Under the pieces are notes generated by a model. The model did not search any database. It saw only the letters and a list, made by a program, of their open reading frames with translations, and was not told the origin of the DNA. This document shows, piece by piece, positions 57,710 through 64,000 of a stretch of 64,000 nt of DNA. Position 1 is the first letter of the stretch. The number at the start of each line of letters is the position of its first letter. The DNA comes from JAAYAO01 sp051133435 (GTDB lineage: Bacteria > Actinomycetota > Actinomycetes > Propionibacteriales > Propionibacteriaceae), in the NCBI RefSeq assembly GCF_051133435.1, contig NZ_JBPGNY010000005.1, forward strand, positions 248,001 through 312,000, written 5' to 3'. The translations under genes and the position numbers were made by a program.

Positions 57710-58999
57710 ATGCCCCGTTCCCGCGTGATCACCGTGTTGGTGATGGCTTCCGCGCTGTTGGCCGCCCTGGTTTTCGGCGCGGCTGCGGTCTTGGGCTGGG
57801 TACTGGCCCGACCCCTCGGGGTGGTCGCCGGGTTGGCCGCGTTGACCAATATCGGGTTGATCTCGTCACCGCGCAGCGCTCTGGGACGCCGTCTGGCCCT
57901 GGTTTTCGGTGCCTCGATGCTGGTGGCGTCGGTGGGTGTGGGCGCCTGGGGTTTCGTCACCGGGTTGCCGTGGTGGCTGAGTCTGATGCCGATCGTCGGT
58001 GCGGTGTTGATGGTGCCCGAGGTGCTCGATCTGGTCACCGTCCCGAGTGCCGGCAAGGCGGCGAAGGTGTCGGACGACGAGATCGAGGACGAGATGCCGA
58101 CACCGGAGCCAGTGCTGCCGGAGGCCGAGCCGGCTCGGGCCGAGGCCGCTCAGCACGCCTTCTTCGCCGGGTTGGACAACGTCACCGCACCCACCGCCCC
58201 GACCCCCGACGCCACCGATCTGGCACCGGGTGATCCCGGGGTGGTCCCCAGCCCACCGCGCAGCGCGCTGGTCGACTGGCCCCGCGAAGGACGTGCCACG
58301 GCCCAGCCCGCCACCAATCCCTACGCACGACCGGCCGTAACGGCGCAGGACGAACCGGTGGATCAGGAAGAACCGGAGGAACCGGCACCCTCTGCCGAGA
58401 CCGCCGAAGCCGGGGTCGCCGAACCCGAGACCGGCAAACCGGAGGCAGGCGAACCCGAAACAGGCGCACCCGAAGCAGGCGAGGCCACGGGCGTCGAACC
58501 GGAAACGACTGATCTCGAAGCGCCTCATCTCGAAGCAAGCGATCTGGAAGCAAGCGATCTCGAAACGACCGATCCGCAGCTCCCGGTCGTCCCGGCAGCC
58601 GCTACCGAGCCCTCGGCCCCCGCATCCGACGAGCCGGACCCCGGTGAACCCGACCAGCCGTCCGGGCCGACCTGGGCCGACGCTGATGACGACGACAGCG
58701 ACTACGACGCCGTGGTCACCACCGCCACCCGCGGCATTCCGGTGGTTCGGGACGACGACGAGGACGATGACTCCGAGGTGGAGATCACCGGCCGGCACGC
58801 CATCATCGACCCCGACCGAAACGATCCGGACGATGACGAGGGCTACGACATCGACGACATCCTGGACACCGCGGCCCGGGGTATCCCGATAGTGACCGAC
58901 AACCCCGAGGACACCGGTCGGCACGCCTTCTCGCTCGACGAGCTGTTCGCCGACGAGGACGACAACCCCGACCCACCTCGCGGCCGCCGCTCCTTCTGA
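57710..58999 (+). CDS. Unrecognised membrane protein with acidic repeat-rich tail
   Basis: I do not recognise a family for this 429-residue protein. The first ~110 residues contain four hydrophobic segments (around 6-28, 32-50, 60-84 and 86-105). A long hydrophilic cytoplasmic or external tail rich in Glu, Pro, Asp and Ala follows. The tail holds two tracts of five-residue repeats (PETG/PEAG type, then DLEAS type). Near its end a duplicated motif appears: TATRGIPVV...TGRHAI and TAARGIPIV...TGRHAF, about 45 residues apart. The duplicated RGIP/TGRHA motifs look conserved by selection and could be docking sites. Base composition matches its neighbours, so recent transfer is not indicated. Confidence 0.7.
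   Translation: MPRSRVITVLVMASALLAALVFGAAAVLGWVLARPLGVVAGLAALTNIGLISSPRSALGRRLALVFGASMLVASVGVGAWGFVTGLPWWLSLMPIVGAVLMVPEVLDLVTVPSAGKAAKVSDDEIEDEMPTPEPVLPEAEPARAEAAQHAFFAGLDNVTAPTAPTPDATDLAPGDPGVVPSPPRSALVDWPREGRATAQPATNPYARPAVTAQDEPVDQEEPEEPAPSAETAEAGVAEPETGKPEAGEPETGAPEAGEATGVEPETTDLEAPHLEASDLEASDLETTDPQLPVVPAAATEPSAPASDEPDPGEPDQPSGPTWADADDDDSDYDAVVTTATRGIPVVRDDDEDDDSEVEITGRHAIIDPDRNDPDDDEGYDIDDILDTAARGIPIVTDNPEDTGRHAFSLDELFADEDDNPDPPRGRRSF
58421..58570 (+). repeat. Two tracts of 15-nt tandem repeats
   Basis: From about 58421 to 58482 a 15-nt unit encodes PETG/PEAG-type pentapeptides. From 58511 to 58570 a second 15-nt unit (GATCTCGAAGCAAGC type) encodes DLEAS-type pentapeptides. Copies within the second tract are nearly identical in DNA, indicating recent slippage or expansion. 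Confidence 0.85.
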
Positions 59000-59013
59000 G
59001 CCCGGTAATTCCG

Positions 59014-59043
59014 TTGCTCACCGGGAACGGGCTTTCCTATCCT
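59014..59043 (+). promoter_or_regulatory. Candidate promoter in the 58,999-59,329 gap
   Basis: TTGCTC (59014-59019), an 18-nt spacer and TATCCT (59038-59043) form a plausible housekeeping promoter. Initiation 7 nt downstream would fall at about 59050, the first base of the tRNA-like structure. Confidence 0.45.
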
Positions 59044-59049
59044 GGTAGC

Positions 59050-59163
59050 GGAATGCGGGGAGTAGCCGGATCGCTGTGGCGACCACCGGTTCTGCGCCTT
59101 GGAACCCGTATACCTCCTATGGCAAAGCCCGGCTCGCCGGGCCGAGGTTCGAGTCCTCATTCC
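59050..59163 (+). ncRNA. Possible tRNA-like structured RNA (not a canonical tRNA)
   Basis: The 329-nt gap between the membrane protein and the SPFH-like gene contains a cloverleaf-like set of hairpins. GGAATG (59050-59055) pairs with CATTCC (59158-59163). A D-arm-like hairpin lies at 59088-59106. A 4-5 bp stem with a 7-nt loop TACCTCC lies at 59106-59122. A strong GCCCGG-CTCG-CCGGGC hairpin at 59127-59142 sits where a long variable arm would be. GAGG-TTCGAGT-CCTC at 59144-59158 has a loop matching the TTCRANY T-loop consensus. Against a true tRNA: the acceptor plus T stem is about 10 bp, not 12; about 30 extra nt lie before the D-like arm; position 33 is A; and no CCA follows. From 59164 to 59328 I see nothing further. 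Confidence 0.3.
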
Positions 59164-59328
59164 TGGCCGGCACCCGGACCGCACCTGATCGGCCCGTCGC
59201 CCTGCGGCAGGCCGGGCGACGATCACGTCCCCCGGCGCTGCCCCGCGACGGACCGTGCGCGGTTCGGGTGTCGGTTTGCCGATGTTTGACCTACCCATCC
59301 GAAACAATCCCTCGAAGGGGGGCCCACC

Positions 59329-60003
59329 ATGGAAGAGACCATGTTCCACGTCATCGTGGACGAGACCGAACGCGTCGTGGCGCAGCGTCCGGGGCGTCCC
59401 GCCCGGGTGCTCGAACCGGGCCGGTACCGCAAGTACCGGCACACCAGCTACCGGCCGGTCGAGATGCGCTCGCAGTTGCTGCCGATGCCGGCCCAGGAGA
59501 TCACCACCGCCGACGGTGCACAGGTGCGACTCACCCTGACGCTGTCGTTGCGGGTGACCGACCCGGTGGCCTTCCTCCAGCGCTCGGCCGTGCCCGAGGA
59601 TGTGGTCTACCTCGCCACCCAGGTGCGGCTGCGCGAGCGCATCGCCACCCTGGAGGTGGCCCGGATCGCCGAGCGGTCGTGGGGAGACCTGCCCGAGGAC
59701 CTCACCACCGCGGCCCGGGCGGCCGGTGCCGAGGTGGGCCTGCAGGTCGAATCGGTCGTGATCAAGGACGTGGTGTTGCCGGCGGAGTTGCGTCGGGCGA
59801 GCACCGAGTTGCTCACCGTCCGGCTGGAGGGTGAGCGCAAGCTCGCTGCGGCACGGGCCGAGACCGCAGCCCTGCGGGCGATGCTGAACGGCGCCCGGTT
59901 GCTCGACGAGCATCCCGCGCTGGCCAAGATCCGGTTGGTGGAGTCGGCTGCGGCGTACGGTTCGGCGGTGCACCTGCGCTTCGACGACGACCGGAACGAG
60001 TAA
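59329..60003 (+). CDS. Small SPFH/Band 7-domain protein without membrane anchor
   Basis: This 224-residue protein resembles the SPFH (stomatin/prohibitin/HflK) domain: beta-rich VLEPGRYRKYRH and EITTADGAQVRLTLTLSLRVTDPVAFL, then VGLQVESVVIKDVVLPAELRRA. A C-terminal helical, coiled-coil-like segment is rich in Ala and Glu (RLEGERKLAAARAETAALRAM). Typical members have an N-terminal hydrophobic anchor, which is missing here, so it may be soluble or recruited to the membrane by a partner. GAAGGGGGG precedes the ATG. It stands alone between the putative RNA and hisS, and its role is unknown. Confidence 0.7.
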   Translation: MEETMFHVIVDETERVVAQRPGRPARVLEPGRYRKYRHTSYRPVEMRSQLLPMPAQEITTADGAQVRLTLTLSLRVTDPVAFLQRSAVPEDVVYLATQVRLRERIATLEVARIAERSWGDLPEDLTTAARAAGAEVGLQVESVVIKDVVLPAELRRASTELLTVRLEGERKLAAARAETAALRAMLNGARLLDEHPALAKIRLVESAAAYGSAVHLRFDDDRNE

Positions 60004-60014
60004 GCGCCCGGAAA

Positions 60015-60050
60015 GGGTCGACGGTAACTGTCAGAAGTTGCCGTCGACCC
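60015..60050. terminator. Bidirectional terminator overlapping the hisS stop
   Basis: A 15-bp inverted repeat (60015-60029 with 60036-60050, one G-U wobble) with a 6-nt loop lies between the convergent SPFH-like gene and hisS. On the minus strand it is followed by TTTCC, suiting hisS. The right arm encodes the last hisS codons and the loop contains its stop. Confidence 0.75.
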
Positions 60051-61365
60051 GCACCCGCAGATCGTCGGCCGGGGGCTCCCAGGTGGCCGGGTCGGCCGGC
60101 ACCTGTTCCCCGGAGCGGATGTCCTTGACCGAATCGTCCACCCCGGCACCGAACCACACGAAGGGAATGCCCCGGCGGTCGGCGAAGCGGATCTGCTTGC
60201 CGAACTTGTCGGCCTTCGGGGCCACCTCCACACTGATGCCGCGGCTGCGCAACCGGTGCGCCACGGCCAGGGCCTGGTCACGGGTGTCATCGGAATCGAC
60301 CGCCACCAGCACACAACTCGGCACGCTGCGCGATGCCTGCAGCTTCTTCTTGCCCAACAGCGGCACCAGCAGCCGGGTCACCCCGAAGGAATACCCAACC
60401 CCGGGGAAGGTCACCTTCCCGTCGCTGGCCAGGGAGTCGTAGCGTCCACCCGAACCGACCGAGCCGAGCTTCTCCGAACCGGCCAGCAGGGTCTCGTAAA
60501 CGGTGCCGGTGTAGTAGTCCAGACCGCGGGCGATCTTCAGGTCGACGAGCAGCCGGCCGGGTACCTGCCGTTCGGCGGCCCGCACCACCGCGGCCAGGGC
60601 CGCCACACCCTCGTCCAGCATCGGGTGGCTCACCCCCAGGGCGGCGACCTGATCGACGAAGGACTCGTCGCCGGCCGAGATTCCCGCCAGGGCCACGCAG
60701 GCCTCGGCCTGGGCCCGGCTGAGCGACAGTTCGTCGACCAACAGGTCGGTCACCGCTTCGGGGCCGATCTTGTCGTACTTGTCGACCCGTTGGAGCACCC
60801 CGGCCGGTTCCTCGATGCCCAGTCCCCGGTAGAAGCCCTCGGACAGCTTGCGGTTGTTCACGTGCAACCGCACCGGCGGCACCCCGAGATCGACGTGCAG
60901 CCGCTCGTAGGCGTCCAGGGCCACCAGCGGAATCTCCACATCGTGATGGTCGGCGAGCCGATCCTGGCCGACGATGTCGATATCGGCCTGGGTGAACTCG
61001 CGGTAGCGACCCTCCTGGGGGCGTTCCCCGCGCCACACCTTCTGGATCTGGTAGCGGCGGAAGGGGAAGGCCAGGTGGCCGGCGTGTTCCAGCACGTAGC
61101 GGGCGAAGGGCACGGTCAGGTCGAAGTGCAGTCCCAGGTCGTCCTCGGCCTGCGCCTCGGCGTGCAGCCGGCGCACCACATAGATCTCCTTGTCGATCTC
61201 ACCCTTGCGGGCGAGCTGATCCAGTGGTTCGACCGCACGGGTTTCGATCGGGGCGAAACCGTGCAGTTCGAAGGTGGCCCGCAGCGCGTCCAGGACGTAC
61301 TGTTCGACCATCCGGTCGGCGGGCAGGAATTCGGGGTACCCCGACATGGCCTTGGGGCGGCTCAT
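60031..61365 (-). CDS. hisS: Histidyl-tRNA synthetase
   Basis: This 444-residue class II synthetase charges tRNA-His. Motif 2 includes KVWRGERPQEGRYREFTQADIDIVG. The histidine-specific motif RGLDYYTGTVYE (around 260-272) and a C-terminal anticodon-binding domain are present. I chose the ATG at 61365, with GAAAGG 5 nt upstream, over the adjacent GTG at 61368. The ATG shares 1 nt with the stop of the upstream metallo-hydrolase gene, so the two are coupled. Confidence 0.95.
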   Translation of the reverse strand: MSRPKAMSGYPEFLPADRMVEQYVLDALRATFELHGFAPIETRAVEPLDQLARKGEIDKEIYVVRRLHAEAQAEDDLGLHFDLTVPFARYVLEHAGHLAFPFRRYQIQKVWRGERPQEGRYREFTQADIDIVGQDRLADHHDVEIPLVALDAYERLHVDLGVPPVRLHVNNRKLSEGFYRGLGIEEPAGVLQRVDKYDKIGPEAVTDLLVDELSLSRAQAEACVALAGISAGDESFVDQVAALGVSHPMLDEGVAALAAVVRAAERQVPGRLLVDLKIARGLDYYTGTVYETLLAGSEKLGSVGSGGRYDSLASDGKVTFPGVGYSFGVTRLLVPLLGKKKLQASRSVPSCVLVAVDSDDTRDQALAVAHRLRSRGISVEVAPKADKFGKQIRFADRRGIPFVWFGAGVDDSVKDIRSGEQVPADPATWEPPADDLRVRVDGNF

Positions 61366-62066
61366 CACGGCCTTTCGATGTTCTGCAGATACGGGTTGGT
61401 GGCCAGTTCGCGGGCGATGGTCGACTGGGGGCCGTGCCCGGGCAGGATCACCGCGTCGGGATCGAGTCGGCTGACCACAGTGCGCAGTGTTTCATCCATC
61501 ACCGCGCCATCTCCACCGGGCAGGTCGGTGCGTCCGATCGACCCGGCGAAGAGCACATCCCCGGTGAAGATGGCCTGCGAGACCGTCATTCCCTCCGGCT
61601 GCTGGTCGGCCGGCCAGTCCACGCTCAGCAGCATGCATCCGGGGGTGTGCCCCGGTGCGGCCTGAACCTGCACCTTCAGGTCGGCCACCGCGATCGGCTG
61701 TCCGTCCACCAATTCGCGCACCACGGCCGGTTCGGTGAACTCGCGTTCGATACCGAGTTGGGCCAAGAGGTCCTTCGCCATGCCCACCCCGGCGGTCGGG
61801 TTGGTCAGCAGGTGTCGGTCCTCGGCGGCGATCCAGCACGGGATGTCGTAGCGGGTGCACACCGGCTCGGCATCGGCCAGATGGTCGATGTGCCCATGGG
61901 TGAGCAGCACCGCAACCGGGGTCAGGTCATGTTCCTCGACGACTCGGGCGATCGTGTCGGCGGCGGTCATTCCGGGGTCGATGATGATGCACTCGGCACC
62001 TGGTTCGGCAGCCAGCAGGTAGCAGTTCGTCTGCCACGGACCGGCTGGAAAAGAGGCAATCCACAC
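61365..62066 (-). CDS. Metallo-beta-lactamase-fold hydrolase (glyoxalase II-like)
   Basis: This protein of about 233 residues has the full metal site of the MBL fold: THGHIDHLAD (HxHxDH), PGHTPGC, FTGDVLF and LPGHGP. It resembles hydroxyacylglutathione hydrolases and may hydrolyse thioesters of a low-molecular-weight thiol, which in actinobacteria would be mycothiol rather than glutathione; this is inference. I prefer the GTG at 62066 (VWIASFPAG, with AAGGTGG upstream). The ATG at 62099 would overlap the start codon of the divergent DUF349 gene. It is co-transcribed with hisS. Confidence 0.82.
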   Translation of the reverse strand: MWIASFPAGPWQTNCYLLAAEPGAECIIIDPGMTAADTIARVVEEHDLTPVAVLLTHGHIDHLADAEPVCTRYDIPCWIAAEDRHLLTNPTAGVGMAKDLLAQLGIEREFTEPAVVRELVDGQPIAVADLKVQVQAAPGHTPGCMLLSVDWPADQQPEGMTVSQAIFTGDVLFAGSIGRTDLPGGDGAVMDETLRTVVSRLDPDAVILPGHGPQSTIARELATNPYLQNIERP

Positions 62067-62097
62067 AAGCGCCACCTTATCCGGCAAGATATGTCCC

Positions 62098-63342
62098 ATG
62101 AGTGAAGCAGCAGGACCGGCCGAGTTCGGCCGCGTCGACCCCGACGGCACCGTCTACGTCCGCACCGCGGACGGGGAACGCAGCGTCGGCCAGGTTCCGG
62201 ACGTCTCCCCCGAAGAAGCACTCGATTTCTTCGTGAAGAGATTCCAAGCCCTCGAGGTGGAGGTCGGGTTGCTCGAATCCCGACTGGCCTCCGGGGCGTT
62301 GAACCCCGACGAGGCCCGGAAGCGGATCGCTGCCCAGAAGAGCAATATTGCCGAGGCCAATGCCGTCGGCGACCTGGCCGGGTTGATCTCCCGACTGGAT
62401 GCCCTCACCCCGGCTCTGGCCGAGGCGACCGAACGACGCAAGGCCGCCCGGGCCCAGCAGAATGCCGAGACCAAGCAGGCCAAGGAGGCGATGGTCGCCG
62501 AGGCCGAGAAGCTCGCCGCCGGTAACGACTGGCGCGGTGGGGTGAACCGGTTCCGGGATCTGCTGGAATCGTGGAAGGCCCTGCCGCGGATCGACAAGGC
62601 CACCGATGACGAGTTGTGGCACCGCTTCTCCAGCGCCCGCACCACTTACACCCGGCGCCGCAAGGCCCAGTTCGCCGAGCAGGCCAAGCGCCGCGAAGAG
62701 GCCCAGGTGATCAAACAGCAGATCATCAGCGAGGCCGAGCGGTTGGCCACCTCCACCGATTGGGGACCCACTGCCGGTGAGTTCCGCGATCTGATGGCAC
62801 GGTGGAAGGCCGCCGGCCCCGCCCCGCGCGAGGTGGACGACAAGCTGTGGAACACCTTCCGCGGTCTGCAGGACACCTTTTTCAATGCCCGCAATGCCGC
62901 GATGGCCGAGCAGGACGCCGAGTTCATCGGCAACCAGCAGGCCAAGGAAGCACTGCTGGACGAGTACGAGCCGCAGATCAAGCCCGCCGAAGACCTGGAA
63001 GCCGCCCGGACGCTGTACCGCAAGCTGCTGGAGAAGTGGGCCGAGATCGGCAAGGTGCCGCGCGATGCGATCCGTCCGTTGGACAACCGGCTGAAGGCAC
63101 TCGACAAGGCCCTCAAGGAGGCCGAGGACGAGCAGTGGCGGCGCACCGACCCCGAGGCGCGGCAGCGCGCCGAGGACACCGCCGCGAAGCTGCGCGCCCA
63201 GATCGCCAAGCTGGAGGAGCAGGCGGCCAAAGCCGAGGCCAAGGGCGACGCCAAGAAGGCTGCCGAGCACCGCAAGGCCGCCGAAACCTACGGCACCTGG
63301 CTCACCGAGGCCGAGAAGGCCGTCGCCGACTACTCCGGCTGA
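62098..63342 (+). CDS. DUF349 domain protein
   Basis: This 414-residue, highly charged and mostly helical protein contains repeated DUF349 units, each with a WRGGVNRFRDLLESWK or WKAAGPAPREVDDKLW type motif. Coiled coils lie at both ends (LEAEVGLLESRLAS near the start; AKLRAQIAKLEEQAAKAEAKGDAKKA near the end). The family is widespread in actinobacteria near relA and hisS, and its function is unsettled. No ribosome site precedes the ATG at 62098, so a leaderless start is likely. Its start region abuts the divergent hydrolase gene. Confidence 0.85.
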   Translation: MSEAAGPAEFGRVDPDGTVYVRTADGERSVGQVPDVSPEEALDFFVKRFQALEVEVGLLESRLASGALNPDEARKRIAAQKSNIAEANAVGDLAGLISRLDALTPALAEATERRKAARAQQNAETKQAKEAMVAEAEKLAAGNDWRGGVNRFRDLLESWKALPRIDKATDDELWHRFSSARTTYTRRRKAQFAEQAKRREEAQVIKQQIISEAERLATSTDWGPTAGEFRDLMARWKAAGPAPREVDDKLWNTFRGLQDTFFNARNAAMAEQDAEFIGNQQAKEALLDEYEPQIKPAEDLEAARTLYRKLLEKWAEIGKVPRDAIRPLDNRLKALDKALKEAEDEQWRRTDPEARQRAEDTAAKLRAQIAKLEEQAAKAEAKGDAKKAAEHRKAAETYGTWLTEAEKAVADYSG

Positions 63343-63346
63343 CCGG

Positions 63347-63703
63347 GTGGTGGCGCCCGGCCGGCCGGTGCTGGTGTACGACGGCGACTGCCGGTTCTGC
63401 ACCCGGGCCGCCCGGCGGGCCGAAGGTCTGCGCCGGGATCCCAGCGATTTCGTCGTGGTGCCGTATCAGCGTGCCGACCTGGCTGCCCTGGGCCTGACCC
63501 GACAGGAATGTGCCCGGGCGCTGCAGTGGGTGGACGCGGTCGGAGGGCTTCACTCCGGCGCCGAGGCGGTGGCCGGTCTGCTGCGGGCCGGGCCGTGGTG
63601 GAGCCGGCCGGTGGGTCGGCTGTTGAGGCTTCCGGGTTGCCGGGCCCTGGCCCGGATCGGGTACCGGCTGATTGCCGACAACCGGCACCGTCTGCCCGGC
63701 TGA
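63347..63703 (+). CDS. DUF393 (DCC family) thiol-disulfide oxidoreductase-like protein
   Basis: This 118-residue protein carries the DCC-family motif VYDGDCRFC (10-18), a CxxxC/CxxC-type redox motif next to a conserved Asp pair, as in predicted thiol-disulfide oxidoreductases. Two weak hydrophobic stretches follow. The GTG start is 4 nt after the DUF349 stop, so the two are probably co-transcribed. A functional link to DUF349 is not established. Confidence 0.8.
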   Translation: MVAPGRPVLVYDGDCRFCTRAARRAEGLRRDPSDFVVVPYQRADLAALGLTRQECARALQWVDAVGGLHSGAEAVAGLLRAGPWWSRPVGRLLRLPGCRALARIGYRLIADNRHRLPG

Positions 63704-63725
63704 GCTGTCCTGCGGTGCGGCCCGG

Positions 63726-64000
63726 TCAGGTGCCGACGCGGAAGACGTCGTAGACGCCGGGAACCCGGCGGATGGACCGGATCAGGTGCCCCAGGTGGGT
63801 CGGGTCGGGGGTTTCGATGGTCAGGTTCACCTTGGCGGTTCGATCCCGGCTGGTGGCGGTGGAGGCCGACACGATCGACACGTGCTGGTCGGACACCACC
63901 CGGGTGACATCGGAAAGCAGGCCGGTGCGGTCGAGGGATTCGATCTGGATCGACACCAGGAAGGTGGACTCGGCGGTCGGGGCCCAGGAGACCTCCACCA
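63726..64000 (-). CDS. rel: Rel (p)ppGpp synthetase/hydrolase, C-terminal ACT domain (partial)
   Basis: The visible 90 residues are the last part of a bifunctional RelA/SpoT protein; the rest lies beyond the right edge. The ACT domain is recognised from FLVSIQIESLDRTGLLSDVTRVVSDQ and ending SIRRVPGVYDVFRV. The full family protein is about 750-800 residues, with HD hydrolase, synthetase and TGS domains upstream. The neighbourhood rel, DUF349, MBL hydrolase and hisS is common in actinobacteria. It is convergent with the DUF393 gene. Confidence 0.88.
   Translation of the reverse strand, partial: VEVSWAPTAESTFLVSIQIESLDRTGLLSDVTRVVSDQHVSIVSASTATSRDRTAKVNLTIETPDPTHLGHLIRSIRRVPGVYDVFRVGT

Noticed and set aside
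59050..59163. A functional canonical tRNA gene
   Set aside because: Only about 10 bp of acceptor plus T stem, A at position 33, no recognisable D-loop GG, extra sequence before the D-like arm, and no CCA; kept only as a possible tRNA-like RNA.
59076..59289. A small protein-coding gene starting at the GTG at 59076
   Set aside because: Third-position GC is only about 75%, lower than the neighbouring genes, there is no well-spaced ribosome site, and the frame runs on into the antisense-type shadow of the SPFH-like gene.

Overview
The window is gene-dense, high-GC bacterial DNA with essentially one conserved gene after another. Several gene families point to Actinomycetota: the cell-division protein SepH, the actinobacterial integration host factor, a PriA that has lost its ATPase motifs, a principal sigma factor with a long Lys/Ala/Thr-rich N-terminus, a DUF7455 zinc protein, DUF5998, DUF6458 and frequent leaderless starts. 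A separate topoisomerase IV (parC/parE) and the overall gene set would suit the Propionibacteriales/Propionibacteriaceae, but that narrower placement is inference. No insertion sequence, prophage, CRISPR array, rRNA or canonical tRNA was seen.

Layout. 1-8 kb: end of a glycerate kinase, ferrochelatase, a small membrane protein, sepH, a phosphatase-fold protein, DUF5998, and a large GNAT/acyl-CoA-ligase protein. 8-16 kb: an App1-type protein and the two topoisomerase IV genes, which face each other across a carbonic anhydrase and an MFS transporter, then DUF7455. 16-19.6 kb: an LLM flavin oxidoreductase, DUF6882, and the principal sigma factor. 34.2 down to 19.6 kb (minus strand): a tightly packed 12-gene string carA-carB-pyrD-pyrF-ihf-gmk-rpoZ-coaBC-metK-priA-fmt-rsmB, mostly with 1-4 nt overlaps. 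It joins pyrimidine and purine nucleotide supply, CoA and SAM synthesis, transcription and translation initiation.

34.3-41.9 kb is the most accessory-looking part: a TetR regulator with an operator-like palindrome inside its own promoter, an ABC exporter (ATPase plus fused permease), a flavin monooxygenase overlapping a short-chain dehydrogenase, an aminotransferase and a peptidase E-like protein. It lies where many actinobacteria carry pyrR-pyrB-pyrC between nusB and carA. 42.1-44 kb: efp, nusB and polyphosphate kinase 2. 57.6 down to 44 kb (minus): sppA, aspS, rarA, two small membrane proteins, alaS, ruvX, mltG and the shikimate genes aroE-aroC-aroK-aroB. 57.7-64 kb: an acidic repeat-bearing membrane protein, a noncoding stretch with a possible tRNA-like RNA, a small SPFH-like protein, hisS, a metallo-beta-lactamase-fold hydrolase, DUF349 and DUF393 proteins, and the C-terminus of a Rel (p)ppGpp synthetase.

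Most of the window is core metabolism and information processing. The observations most worth checking are the tRNA-like structure at 59,050-59,163, the 17-bp inverted repeat between nusB and ppk2, the TetR/ABC/FMO/SDR block displacing the usual pyr genes, and the EF-P tip sequence.
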